Positions 37,190-45,715 are shown, counted from the first letter of the stretch. The stretch is 64,000 bases of DNA from Halomicrococcus gelatinilyticus (GCA_024227995.1 CP100465.1:1860001-1924000), one strand, 5' to 3'. Notes: a model not told the origin generated them from the sequence alone. Numbers and translations are program-made.

Positions 37190-37666
37190 TCACACGTCGT
37201 CAGGAGGCCACCGAGAGAGCCCCGGCCGGTCGTTCTCCCACGCCACCAACTCGAGGATCGATGGCACGAGCGAGAGCTGTCGTTCCAGGACGTTCACCGG
37301 ATGGCTGTCGTGGAGCACGGCCGGCTTTCGGGCGACCGTTTCGTCACGGTGGTCGAGTTGGTAGTGACACGTCCCGAGGTCGGGGTGGGTTCCGTCCTGA
37401 TACCACCCGAACGAGTAGTTCCGTTCCCCGTCGACCCACTGAATCTCGTAGTGGTCGTACTCGACGTCGTCCGGAAAGTCGAACTCGACGCGAAGCTCGG
37501 TCGTCTCCGAGGGGTACGGCTCCCCCAACAGGACCTCGGGATCGACCGTCGCACAGACCTCGTGTCGCCGGATCGAACTCGGCGCGTACCGGACGTCGCG
37601 GCACCCGCCCTGGTTGCTCAGCCACGTCTGGATCTCGCCGTGAGCGGTGTGCTGGTCGACTGACAT
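37190..37666 (-). CDS. Orphan hypothetical protein bracketed by IS200/IS605-type ends
   Basis: The 158-residue product starts MSVDQHTAHGEIQTWLSNQGG. Its recognisable core is LRVEFDFPDDVEYDHYEIQWVDGERNYSFGWYQDGTHPDLGTCHYQL, a beta-rich segment, and its end is helical (VNVLERQLSLVPSILELVAWEND). The gene start coincides with the right end of the adjacent IS remnant: GGGAGGATGTCA provides both a Shine-Dalgarno-like GGGAGG and the ATG. The frame is also open upstream into the tnpB fragment. I do not recognise the family; a toxin-like small protein is only a guess from size and context. Confidence 0.6.
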   Translation of the reverse strand: MSVDQHTAHGEIQTWLSNQGGCRDVRYAPSSIRRHEVCATVDPEVLLGEPYPSETTELRVEFDFPDDVEYDHYEIQWVDGERNYSFGWYQDGTHPDLGTCHYQLDHRDETVARKPAVLHDSHPVNVLERQLSLVPSILELVAWENDRPGLSRWPPDDV

Positions 37667-37985
37667 CCTCCCACGGCTAAAGCCGTGGGGTTCCCCCACT
37701 GGGGGTTGAACCCACGGAGACGGAGAGGTTCGCAGGTTCGTCGTCGCGTTGGACGATGACCTGCGTTTCGGGCTGTGCCAGTACAGCCCCGCCTCAGACA
37801 GCGGTTTCGGGAACTTGCCCAAGGCTCGTTTGCCGATGTTCAGCGCACCATTCTTGTCTGCATTGTCGTCCAGTCCACACTCGGGGCACTCAAAACGTCC
37901 CTGCGTTTCACGGACGCCCTCGCAGGCACAACGGTTACAGCGGAAGCAGGGAGAAAGCCCACCCCTGAAGGGGTGGGATGAATCC
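37664..37985 (-). mobile_element. Remnant of an IS200/IS605-type element with tnpB tail and both ends
   Basis: Reading on the minus strand, a left-end-like hairpin (CCCACCCC-TTCA-GGGGTGGG, 37958-37977) is joined to the last part of tnpB. The right-end hairpin follows (CCCACGGC-TTTA-GCCGTGGG, 37670-37689), then GAGGATGTCA. The internal part of tnpB and any tnpA are gone. The right-end region of intact relatives encodes the guide RNA scaffold of TnpB. Ends are well preserved compared with the gene. Confidence 0.75.
37690..37957 (-). pseudogene. tnpB: tnpB C-terminal fragment (zinc-finger and tail)
   Basis: The minus strand codes CFRCNRCACEGVRETQGRF and then ECPECGLDDNADKNGALNIG, the C4 zinc finger and the last RuvC-associated motif of TnpB, followed by KRALGKFPKPLSEAGLYWHSPK. 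A single-base deletion near 37768 shifts the frame; in the other frame the expected ending QVIVQRDDEPANLSVSVGS continues to a TAG in the right-end hairpin. More than 300 residues of the protein, including the first two catalytic motifs, are missing. It is inactive as a nuclease. Confidence 0.82.
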
Positions 37986-38023
37986 CGTAAGCCTGATTGG
38001 TATCCCGGTTATACAGCGGTACC

Positions 38024-38320
38024 GTGAGAGGGTCCTCAATTTCCATCCAGCGGGCTGCCCTCCAAGGATACCTTCTCATTCTACTCGGACTCCTGTTCGT
38101 CGTTGAGAACGCCCTGTCGGTGCTCGCGGCCAGCGGTTCTCTCACCGGGATTAGCGGTGTCGTTCTTGGTCTCTTTGCAATCGGCAGTGGTGTACTCGTG
38201 TATTTCAGACCCGACAAAGTCTCTCGTGGAACGGAGCCTGCTCCGACCTATCTGTACGCTCTTGCTGGCGTCGCTACTATCGCGTTTCTATTCTCGATCG
38301 TCTCTGTATTGCAGGGATGA
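38024..38320 (+). CDS. Small membrane protein, unknown function
   Basis: The 98-residue product has three hydrophobic helices: GYLLILLGLLFVVENALSVL, GISGVVLGLFAIGSGVLVYF and YLYALAGVATIAFLFSIVSVL. It lies immediately after the IS-like remnant. A GTG at 38024 is the preferred start; a TTG at 37997 is less likely. Codon use is poorer in GC than the neighbours, which fits a transferred or rapidly evolving gene. I do not recognise the family. Confidence 0.55.
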   Translation: MRGSSISIQRAALQGYLLILLGLLFVVENALSVLAASGSLTGISGVVLGLFAIGSGVLVYFRPDKVSRGTEPAPTYLYALAGVATIAFLFSIVSVLQG

Positions 38321-38532
38321 GTCCGAATCTCGCCCCTTGCGTAGCTTCTTTTCTGTATTGGGCGATCCGCTATCCAGACTCCGTGCCACATTCGCGCCCA
38401 CTATCCAGCACGACGTGGCGGTAGTCCCGATCCACCAGCAGGAGCGCGGCCACAGGTGTTCCAGCGACGGGGATCGAAGATTCCATCGCGTACGCCGAGC
38501 GGCCGGGGTACGCGGATTGGCTGCGGCGCCCG

Positions 38533-39894
38533 GTGGACGCCACCCCCGAATCGGCGGCAACCGCAGGGCTATTTGTCCCCGTGGTGGGACCGCCGAGTGT
38601 GTCGCGTCCCGCTCTGCTCCGCTCCGAACCGTACGCTACCCTCCTCCCAGGGCTGGTCGTCCCGGTCGGCGTCCTCCTTCTCGACTGGCCCAAAGCAGTC
38701 GTCCTCGGGGTGTTCGTCCTTGAGATTGTAGCGGTCGTCTGCTGGGCCGTGGTGAAGATTCCCTTCGCTGTCAAGCGCCCCCGAAACATGATCGACGGGG
38801 ACGACCGGCTCCTCGGCCCGCTCCAGACGAAACGAGGGTCGGTCACTCTCCCCGGGCCGCTCCCGCCCGTCTACCTCCGGAACGTCCCGACGTTGCTCCT
38901 GACGGGGTGTTTCCTGGCACCGCTCGAGGTCGGCGCGGCGTTCCTCGTCTTCGCGTTCACCGACCCGACGATCACGACCCCCGTCGTCGAGCAGTTGCTG
39001 CTCGGCGGCGTCGGCGTGTTCCTCGCTGAAGGAGTCGAGACGGCCAGTGAGTACTTCGCCCACGGTGGGTACCGGGAGCACTCGCCGCGCTCGGTCGTCC
39101 TCGTGCCGTTCAAACGCCTGTTCGGCGTCGGAGCGCTGCTGTTCGTCGCCGGACCGCTCCAGGGTGCCGCGGTGAGCGGCGAGGTCGTCCTCGGAATCCT
39201 CGTCGTCGGAAAGTTCCTCTACGACCTCCGACGGCTCCAGGTGGCACGCGACCCCGACGCTCGGGGGCTGTTCTACCGGCTCTACGGGAGCGCCGAGACC
39301 GAACCGGAGCCGGTCCCCGTCGAGGTTCCCCCGGGCGACCCCGTGGTCCGGAACCGCCCACCACGAGGTGCGGCCCTCCTCGACGCGCTCGGTCGTGGCG
39401 TCACGTACACGCTCACCAGTGGCGTCCTCGTCGTCTATCTCGCGGCCGCGTTCTTCCTCGCGTTCGGCGCGACGACCGTCGGAGTCGTCTTCCTCGGCGT
39501 CGCCGCCGTATTCGCCGGTGTCAGGGCAGTCTCGCGGTACCTCCGGTACGGGACCGTCGAGTACCGGGGGTACGACGGCACGCTCGTCGTCTACGACTGG
39601 GTGCTCGAGGAACCACAGGCCCGGCTCGAACGGAGCGCCGTGACCGACCTCGAGGTCACCGCGGACGCCGTCGACCGGGCGTTCGACACGCGGACGGTTC
39701 GACTGGGTGGGATGGACGACGACCACACGCCGACGTTCCGACTAACGGTCCCCGACCCCGGAGAGTTAGAGGGCGACGACGCGAACGCGAACGAGTCGCT
39801 GTCGCTCGTCCACGTCCGCGACCACCGCGGACTGGTCGACGCCCTCGGTGTCTCCTGGCGACTTGGCGAGTCGGCTGCCCCGACGAGCAGGTAG
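38533..39894 (+). CDS. DUF6498-type integral membrane protein with a C-terminal PH-like region
   Basis: The 453-residue product begins with a 90-residue segment whose helix LLPGLVVPVGVLLLDWPKAVVLGVFVLEIVAVV fits DUF6498. About six more hydrophobic stretches follow, ending near residue 335. The last 110 residues (GTVEYRGYDGTLVVYDWVLEEPQARLERSAVTDLEV) are soluble and beta-rich, like a bacterial PH domain. The start GTG at 38533 follows an in-frame stop at about 38420. No enzymatic motif is seen. Function unknown. Confidence 0.68.
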   Translation: MDATPESAATAGLFVPVVGPPSVSRPALLRSEPYATLLPGLVVPVGVLLLDWPKAVVLGVFVLEIVAVVCWAVVKIPFAVKRPRNMIDGDDRLLGPLQTKRGSVTLPGPLPPVYLRNVPTLLLTGCFLAPLEVGAAFLVFAFTDPTITTPVVEQLLLGGVGVFLAEGVETASEYFAHGGYREHSPRSVVLVPFKRLFGVGALLFVAGPLQGAAVSGEVVLGILVVGKFLYDLRRLQVARDPDARGLFYRLYGSAETEPEPVPVEVPPGDPVVRNRPPRGAALLDALGRGVTYTLTSGVLVVYLAAAFFLAFGATTVGVVFLGVAAVFAGVRAVSRYLRYGTVEYRGYDGTLVVYDWVLEEPQARLERSAVTDLEVTADAVDRAFDTRTVRLGGMDDDHTPTFRLTVPDPGELEGDDANANESLSLVHVRDHRGLVDALGVSWRLGESAAPTSR

Positions 39895-40051
39895 TCGGAG
39901 CGGGACAGCAGCTGGCGAGCCGGGACCGGCCAGGCAGGCAAAGTCGAATCACGCTGACCGTCCAGTCCGTCTGCCCACTATTCTCTACACTCCTTACTAT
40001 TCGGGCAGACGACCGCACCTGCTGCGATTGTCCGCCGCGGCGCTCGTACGT

Positions 40052-40840
40052 CTATCGCAGGAGAGGCACGGCTTCGGCCCACAGCTCCTGAAACTGGCGT
40101 TCGAATTCGCCGACGATGTCGCTGTCGTTTACCGCAACGACGCCGATACGGTCTGCGGTCATCTGTGGGTGTGGGATGTCGATGGTCGTTACCGTCTGGT
40201 CGATCACGTCGAAGGAGACTGGAATCTCGGGAAGTACTCTGATTCGTACCTCCGCTGCGTGTTCTTCCGCCACGTCGAAGAGTGCATCGGGGGCCGTTTC
40301 GATAACTTGTTGGCTAACGAGCAACGAGACAGTGAGACCTGGCTGTGCCCCGTCGAAAAACGCATCGACCTCCTGTTTGAGTGCCTGCCACGATGCAGAC
40401 TCGTAGGGCGGCCCGACCGCGGCACGAACTGAATTCGTTGCCGTCTGCATGTGCTCTTCGAGCGCTGTTTGCATCTCCTCACTGCCGAGTGCGCCAAGCC
40501 AGACGCTCCCGTCGGCCGGCAACGTCGGAAGGAGATTCGAACGGACGGAGTTAGCTACTTCGCGATACCGGGCCCATTCCTGCTGTAGTTCAGCGGTGCG
40601 CTCGGCGAGGAGTCTATCGACGACGATTTCGGGCGGTTCTGCGGCGTATCGAGTCGGCTCAGTCGATTGCGTTCGAACGAGCTGCCGAGCTTTGAGGTTA
40701 TTGAGAACGTCGTAAATACGGCCTTTTGGCACGCCACTAGCCTCAGATACCTCGGTCGCTGTCGCTGCACCGGTGACCAGTAGCGTGCGGTAGACTTTCT
40801 CCTCGTAGCTTGAAAGCCCGAGTTCGCCGAGGTCAGTCAT
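40052..40840 (-). CDS. TrmB-family regulator, divergent from an SMR gene
   Basis: The 262-residue protein has an N-terminal TrmB winged HTH (LGELGLSSYEEKVYRTLLVTGAATATEVSEASGVPKGRIYDVLNNLKARQLV) and a C-terminal effector region without a recognised ligand signature. It belongs to the short TrmB subfamily typical of haloarchaea. It is divergent from the SMR-type transporter, sharing a 169-nt region, so it probably regulates that gene. The stretch is noticeably lower in GC than its neighbours. Confidence 0.86.
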   Translation of the reverse strand: MTDLGELGLSSYEEKVYRTLLVTGAATATEVSEASGVPKGRIYDVLNNLKARQLVRTQSTEPTRYAAEPPEIVVDRLLAERTAELQQEWARYREVANSVRSNLLPTLPADGSVWLGALGSEEMQTALEEHMQTATNSVRAAVGPPYESASWQALKQEVDAFFDGAQPGLTVSLLVSQQVIETAPDALFDVAEEHAAEVRIRVLPEIPVSFDVIDQTVTTIDIPHPQMTADRIGVVAVNDSDIVGEFERQFQELWAEAVPLLR

Positions 40841-41009
40841 TGGCGATCACTACTGCGTTCCAACAGTTAGAATGTACTGAACGCGTCCTGCACAACGGTA
40901 CTCTGCGTATTCGGTCGTCCTCGTGTCGCTGAATCGGGAGGCACGAAATGACCCGCAAGTGGCAGTTGGTTTCAGAATCATCATATCTGGCGTCGCAGTA
41001 GCGGCACAC

Positions 41010-41342
41010 ATGAATCCGTACGTGTTGCTCGCCGGTGCGATCGTGTCCGAACTTGTCGGAACGACTGCTCTCAAGCTCTCAGACGGCTTCTCGAACCCAC
41101 TACCGAGTCTCGGTGTCGTCGTCGGATACGGGCTCGCTTTCTATCTGGTTTCGTTAACCCTGGAGGATCTGCCAATCGGGGTGGTGTATGGGACGTGGGC
41201 TGCCCTCGGCATCGTCGGTGTCGCGGCTATCGGTGTCGTCGTATTCGACGAACCCCTCGACCCGGCTGGTGCCGTCGGTATCCTCCTGATCCTCGGTGGC
41301 GTGTATTGTGTAAACGTACTCTCGGAGATGACCGTCCACTAG
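41010..41342 (+). CDS. SMR-family small multidrug efflux protein
   Basis: The 110-residue membrane protein has four helices and the SMR signature with a conserved glutamate, Glu14 in VLLAGAIVSELVGTTALKLSDGF, followed by LTLEDLPIGVVYGTWAALG and the last helix GAVGILLILGGVYCVNVLS. Such proteins work as antiparallel dimers exporting cationic drugs or guanidinium. The ATG at 41010 was chosen because it gives the family-length N-terminus. A CATATCT element lies about 28 nt upstream. The TrmB regulator is divergent. Confidence 0.9.
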   Translation: MNPYVLLAGAIVSELVGTTALKLSDGFSNPLPSLGVVVGYGLAFYLVSLTLEDLPIGVVYGTWAALGIVGVAAIGVVVFDEPLDPAGAVGILLILGGVYCVNVLSEMTVH

Positions 41343-41700
41343 ACTTCCTGTACTACCGATTGGAGTGATCGACCGAGATCGTGAGCGAGGCGGGCGATTG
41401 TGAGCTCTCGAAACTGTTTCCACCAGTGCCGTAAGCGAACATCTGCTCTCACATCGATTCTGGACTTCGGCACTCTTTGAACCCTATGTCGTACTCCTGG
41501 GCCGGAATATCGGGTTTTCGACTAACCTCTGGCTTTCGGCAGATAGCACGTCCGCAATCTGCCTACTCGGTCCGCTTTCTCTCGGAGCGATCGTTTCTGG
41601 GGGAGTGATGGTGCTGACCAGGACGATGGAGCAATAGACGCGCTGTATCTCGTACGCCGACGCTATCAGCTGTTGAGGGTTTCAACAGGGCCGGCGACTG
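41343..41700. other. Gene-free stretch of lower GC
   Basis: These 358 bases have no convincing gene. The sequence is less GC-rich than the flanks. It may contain the 3' ends of the SMR transcript and the neighbouring thiolase transcript, and an AATATCGGGTTTT motif. Confidence 0.4.
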
Positions 41701-42876
41701 CTAGACGCGCTCGATTAGCGTGGCGATGCCCTGGCCGAAGCCGATGCACATCGCCGCGAGGCCGAGGTCGCCGTTCGTCCGGTCGAGTTCGTGGACGAGC
41801 TTGGTGAGCAGCGCGCTCCCGGTCGCGCCGAGCGGGTGGCCGTGAGCGATGGCGCCGCCGTTGACGTTCGTCCGCTTCCAGGGAGCGCCGGTCTCTTCGA
41901 GCCACGCGAGGACGACCGACGCGAACGCCTCGTTCACCTCGAACAGGTCGACGTCGTCGACGCTGTACGCGCTGTCCGCGAAGAGTTGCTTCGTCGCCGG
42001 AATCGGTCCCGTCAACATCGTTATCGGGTCGACGCCGACGACCTCGGTTTCGAGGATGCGCGCCTTGGGCTCCCAGCCGTGCTCGGCGGCGGCGTCCTCG
42101 CTGGCGACGATGGTGGCGCTCGCGCCGTCGACGATGCCGGAGGAGTTGCCGGCGTGGTGGATGCCCTCGCCCTCCGGGCGGAACGCGAGCGGGAGGTCGC
42201 CGAGCGCGTCCACGTCCGTGTCGGGGCGTGGGTGGCCGTCGCGCTCGACGGTGACGGGGTCGCCGTCGAGCGTCGTCTCGACGGGCGTTATCTGGGAGTC
42301 GTAGTGGCCGGCCTCCCAGGCGTCGCCCCAGCGCCGCTGGGAGTCGACCGCGAGCCGGTCGGCGTCCTCGCGGGTGAAGCCGTACTCCTCGGCGATGCGC
42401 TCGGCACCCTCGCCCTGGGTCGTCGCCTCGTCGTAGTGCTCGAAGTAGGTGTCCGTGAGTGCCTCCCGGCCGACGACGCCCTCCTCGGCCTCGCCGTCGC
42501 TGCCGATCGGGACGCGGGTCATGTGCTCGACGCCGCCCGCGACGACGACGTCCTGCTGGCCCGCCTGGACCGTCGCGGCGGCCCAGTTGACGGCCTGCTG
42601 GCCGGAGCCACACATCCGGTTCAACTGCACGCCGGGCACCGTCTCGTCCCAGCCGGCGACCATCGGCGCGATGCGGCCGATGTTGAGTCCCTGCTCGCCG
42701 ACGGGCGTGACGCACCCGTAGACCACGTCGTCGACGGCCGTCGGGTCGAAGCCGACGCGCCGCTCGAGCGCCGAAAGCGGCGCTGCCGCGAGGTCCTGCG
42801 GGTGCGTGTCCCGGAACGCCCCACCGCGCTTGCCGAACGGCGTCCGGACGCCGTCGACGATGACTGCGTCGTCCAT
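41701..42876 (-). CDS. Acetyl-CoA acyltransferase / thiolase
   Basis: The 391-residue thiolase has the nucleophile Cys89 in LNRMCGSGQQAVNWAA, the motif NEAFASVVLAW, the His in NGGAIAHGHPLGATG and the second Cys in AAMCIGFGQG. It condenses or cleaves acyl-CoA in fatty acid degradation or acetoacetyl-CoA synthesis for the mevalonate pathway. The ATG at 42876 gives the family start MDDAVIVDGVRTPFGKRGGAF; the frame extends upstream but that portion is not conserved. No beta-oxidation partners are adjacent. Confidence 0.93.
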   Translation of the reverse strand: MDDAVIVDGVRTPFGKRGGAFRDTHPQDLAAAPLSALERRVGFDPTAVDDVVYGCVTPVGEQGLNIGRIAPMVAGWDETVPGVQLNRMCGSGQQAVNWAAATVQAGQQDVVVAGGVEHMTRVPIGSDGEAEEGVVGREALTDTYFEHYDEATTQGEGAERIAEEYGFTREDADRLAVDSQRRWGDAWEAGHYDSQITPVETTLDGDPVTVERDGHPRPDTDVDALGDLPLAFRPEGEGIHHAGNSSGIVDGASATIVASEDAAAEHGWEPKARILETEVVGVDPITMLTGPIPATKQLFADSAYSVDDVDLFEVNEAFASVVLAWLEETGAPWKRTNVNGGAIAHGHPLGATGSALLTKLVHELDRTNGDLGLAAMCIGFGQGIATLIERV

Positions 42877-42954
42877 ACCGGTCGTCCGTGCCACGGTACC
42901 GTAAAACCCCGATACTGGCGCTGGTGCGAGTCGGAGCATCGCTGCTCCCGGCCG

Positions 42955-43443
42955 CTACCACTCCGGCGTCCGGGAGTCGACGGCCGCGGCGACGCGGGGG
43001 AACGCCAGCGCGGCGGCGAGCGAGACGACCACCGCGACGGCGGCCGTGACGACCGGCGACCGCAGCACGAGGTCGCCGGCCGCGCCGGCGTAGGCGGCCG
43101 CGAGGATGGTCGCGTCGTAGTAGAGGAGGCGGACGACGACCAGCGACGGCGACGTCGGCGGCCACGCGACGCCGAACCGGCCACCGCGGAACGCGCCGAC
43201 GGCGACCGAGAGGGTCGCCCACGAGAACAGCGCGGCGTACTTCAGCGGCGCGTTCGGTTCCGCCACCAGCAGCCAGAGGAAGGCCGGGAGGCCGAGGAAC
43301 GTCACCTCACCGAGTGCGAAGAAGACGTCCTGCAGGAACAGTTCCGTCCCCTCCTTCTCGTCGCGCCGACGAAGCTGGCGTTCCTCCGTCGCGTGGTCGG
43401 TGCCGCGCTCTGTCACGGCCCGACCCTCGACGTCGCCGCACAT
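42955..43443 (-). CDS. Membrane protein, unknown function
   Basis: The 162-residue protein has a charged N-terminus (DHATEERQLRRRDEKEGTELFLQDVFFALGE) followed by about four hydrophobic stretches: VTFLGLPAFLWLLVAEP, YAALFSWATLSVAVGAF, ATILAAAYAGAAGDLVL and VVTAAVAVVVSLAAALAF. I do not recognise the family. The ATG at 43443 is the last start before the 31-bp tandem repeats, which form the shared upstream region with the ParB-like gene on the other strand. Confidence 0.6.
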   Translation of the reverse strand: MCGDVEGRAVTERGTDHATEERQLRRRDEKEGTELFLQDVFFALGEVTFLGLPAFLWLLVAEPNAPLKYAALFSWATLSVAVGAFRGGRFGVAWPPTSPSLVVVRLLYYDATILAAAYAGAAGDLVLRSPVVTAAVAVVVSLAAALAFPRVAAAVDSRTPEW

Positions 43444-43493
43444 AACGGTTGGTGGGTCGGGACACCCGCTCCGGGACTCTGAAGCATACGTGA

Positions 43494-43586
43494 AACCACC
43501 CTTCTGCGGGCGTCGGTGACAGACAACCACCCTTCTGCGGGCGTCGATGACAGACAACCACCCTTCTGCGGGCGTCGATGACAGAC
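43494..43586. repeat. Three perfectly tandem 31-bp repeats
   Basis: The unit AACCACCCTTCTGCGGGCGT plus CGATGACAGAC occurs three times with no spacer, starting at 43494, 43525 and 43556. Only one base differs, in the first copy. The unit length is not a multiple of three. The array lies between two divergent genes, a membrane protein and a ParB-like protein, and so is placed as a regulatory or binding-site array. Confidence 0.97.
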
Positions 43587-43760
43587 GAAGCCGGACGCCA
43601 GCGGACGGCCCAGGCATCGCTCACCAGGAGCGTGTTCCGACCTCCGCGGGACGTGGCACGACGGCCGGGACGACCGGCGACGACGGCACCCGCCCGTGTC
43701 CGGTACGTCCAATTCTCCGAACAGGCTGTTTTTTGCTGGCGGCGTCCCAAGCGAATTCGC

Positions 43761-44429
43761 ATGTCAGACGACTGGCCGGGTCGGGAGCCGCCGGCGGACC
43801 GCGAGTCGCCCGTCGGCGCGCCCGTCATCCGCGGCGACGAGGACGTCACCGGCGAGCGCGCGGCGACGGCGAAGGCGTTCGACCCGGAGGACCCCGACAG
43901 CGTCGCGGAGGCGGTGGAGACGGTCAGGGCGTTCGCCACCGCCAGCGCCGGCGACGAGGACAACGTCGTCATGCTGCGCGGGGCCGCGGCCTGCGCCGCG
44001 CTCGTCCGGGCGGAACAGTCGTACAAGGGCGCGGCCGAGCGCGCCGGCGACGGCGTCGGCGTCTCGTTCATCCGCAAGTGGGCGCGGGTGCACGACCTGC
44101 CGCGGTCGATCCGCCGCCACGTCGCGCAGGGGCACCTCGCGCCGTCGGCGGCCAAGCACGTCGCCCGCGTCGGTGGCGACGCCCGCTACCAGCTCGCGTG
44201 GGCGACGCTCGACGGCGACCTGACCGTCCGCGAGGTGCGCAACCTCGCCAGCGCGGTCAACAACGGGACGTCGGTCGAGCGGGCGCTGACGGAGCACGGC
44301 GTCACGCCGGGCGAGGTGACGCTGTCGCTGCCGCCCGCGGCGTACCGCGAACTCCGTCGCGAGGCCGCGCTCACCGACGAGGACCCCGGCACGGTCGTCG
44401 CCCGCGCACTGGGGGAGTACCTCGACTAG
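43761..44429 (+). CDS. ParB-like HTH protein with a ribbon-helix-helix-like tail
   Basis: The 222-residue product has a central ParB/KorB-like HTH: SYKGAAERAGDGVGVSFIRKWARVHDLPRSIRRHVAQGHLAPSAAKHVARVG and LTVREVRNLASAV. The ParB CTPase/nuclease domain is absent. At the C-terminus VTLSLPPAAYRELRREAALTDEDPGTVVARALGEYL looks like a ribbon-helix-helix DNA-binding motif. I recall this as a conserved haloarchaeal family (DUF7119-like). Function is not known; a DNA-binding segregation or regulatory role is inferred. It overlaps the end of the convergent M20 gene by four bases. Confidence 0.7.
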   Translation: MSDDWPGREPPADRESPVGAPVIRGDEDVTGERAATAKAFDPEDPDSVAEAVETVRAFATASAGDEDNVVMLRGAAACAALVRAEQSYKGAAERAGDGVGVSFIRKWARVHDLPRSIRRHVAQGHLAPSAAKHVARVGGDARYQLAWATLDGDLTVREVRNLASAVNNGTSVERALTEHGVTPGEVTLSLPPAAYRELRREAALTDEDPGTVVARALGEYLD

Positions 44430-45715
44430 TTCGTCCGCGACCCGCCCAGGAACTCCCGCGCCGTCTCGGCGAGCACAGCGGCCGCCGTCAGCACGTCCGG
44501 CCAGTGGACCGTCTCGTTCGGGAAGTGCGCCTGCTCGATGGTCCCTGGCCCGAACAGCGCCGTGGGGATGCCGGCGGCGACGTAGTGCCGCGAGTCCGCG
44601 CCGTAGGTCGCTCCCCGGGGTGCGGTGTCGAGGTCGTGGCCCGCCATCGCTGCCTGGAGCGCGTCGACGACCGGTTCGTCGGCCGCCGTCTCGGCCGGCT
44701 CGAACTGGATGGAGAACCGCTCGAACTCGGGCGGATGCTCGCGTAGCCAGTCGTCGTCCGCGACGACGTCGGCCAGTCGCTGTTCGTACGCTCGTTCGAC
44801 CTCCGCGACCGTCTCGCCCGGCGCGACGCCGATGCGGACCTCCGCCTCGAGGGTCGCCGGCACGCTCGACGCCCACGTGCCGGCCTCGACGGTTCCGACG
44901 GTCACGGGCCACGGGACGGGGAACTCCTCGTACAGCGGGTGGGTGACCGTCTCGCTCCGCTCGGCTTCGAGGTCGCGGAACGCCGTCCGGACGCGCTCGA
45001 ATCGCGGCAGGACGCTCTCGCCGCGCCAGCGCGTCGCAGCGTGGGCGGAGCGGCCGGTGAGCCGCAACCGCTTCATGACCGACCCCTCCGTCGCGAGCAC
45101 CGGCGTCAGGTCGGTCGGTTCGGCGACGACGGCGGCGTCGCGCTCGAAGGGGTAGGGGTTCGAGAGCGCTGCCGCGGCCGCGCCGACGCCGCCCTCCTCC
45201 TCTCCGGCGACGCTCTCGACGACGAGGCGGCCGTCGATGTTCAGGTCGTCGGCACGCTCGGCGAGGTGTCGCGCCGCGAACACGCAGGCCGCGAGCCCAC
45301 ACTTCATGTCGGCCGCACCGCGGGCGGTCAGGTCGTCGCCGTCCCACGTCGGGTCGAACGGGTCGGTGTCCCACGACTCGCGGGCCGCGGGCACCACGTC
45401 GACGTGGCCGTTCAGCACCAGCGTCGGTCCGTCGTCCGGGTCGCCGAACTCCAGGACGCCGCCGACGGACGGCCGGTCGGCCAGGTCGGGGCCGTCCGCG
45501 CCCGCCTCGGCGTTGTCCGGGTCGTCGGGGAACGAGGGGTGGTCGGCGAGCGTCTCGGCGTCCGCCGTCCACTCGTACGTCTCGAAGCCCATCTCGTCGA
45601 GGCGGTCGGTCAGCCACGCCTGGGCGGGCGCCTCCGCGCCGCCGGTCGTGTCGAACGCCAGCAGTCGCTCGGTGAACGAACGCAGGTCCTCGTTCCACCC
45701 GTCGGTGAACGTCAT
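44426..45715 (-). CDS. M20-family metallopeptidase
   Basis: The 429-residue protein has the M20 zinc ligands: His104 and Asp106 in NGHVDVVPAA, Asp136 in ARGAADMKCG, and the catalytic Glu in AGEEEGGVG near residue 172. The dimerisation lid follows (SAHAATRWRGESVL), and the last ligand His lies in the C-terminal AHFPNETVHWPDV. The enzyme is an ArgE/DapE/carboxypeptidase-type hydrolase; the substrate is not fixed by these motifs. The ATG at 45715 begins MTFTDGWNEDLRSF; the upstream frame is not conserved. Confidence 0.92.
   Translation of the reverse strand: MTFTDGWNEDLRSFTERLLAFDTTGGAEAPAQAWLTDRLDEMGFETYEWTADAETLADHPSFPDDPDNAEAGADGPDLADRPSVGGVLEFGDPDDGPTLVLNGHVDVVPAARESWDTDPFDPTWDGDDLTARGAADMKCGLAACVFAARHLAERADDLNIDGRLVVESVAGEEEGGVGAAAAALSNPYPFERDAAVVAEPTDLTPVLATEGSVMKRLRLTGRSAHAATRWRGESVLPRFERVRTAFRDLEAERSETVTHPLYEEFPVPWPVTVGTVEAGTWASSVPATLEAEVRIGVAPGETVAEVERAYEQRLADVVADDDWLREHPPEFERFSIQFEPAETAADEPVVDALQAAMAGHDLDTAPRGATYGADSRHYVAAGIPTALFGPGTIEQAHFPNETVHWPDVLTAAAVLAETAREFLGGSRTN

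Noticed and set aside
37997-38320. TTG start at 37997 for the small membrane protein
   Set aside because: The first nine codons lie just beyond the IS-like left end and are not membrane-protein like; GTG at 38024 is the better start.
43494-43586. Tandem 31-bp repeats as a CRISPR array
   Set aside because: There are no spacers between the repeats and no cas genes in the window.
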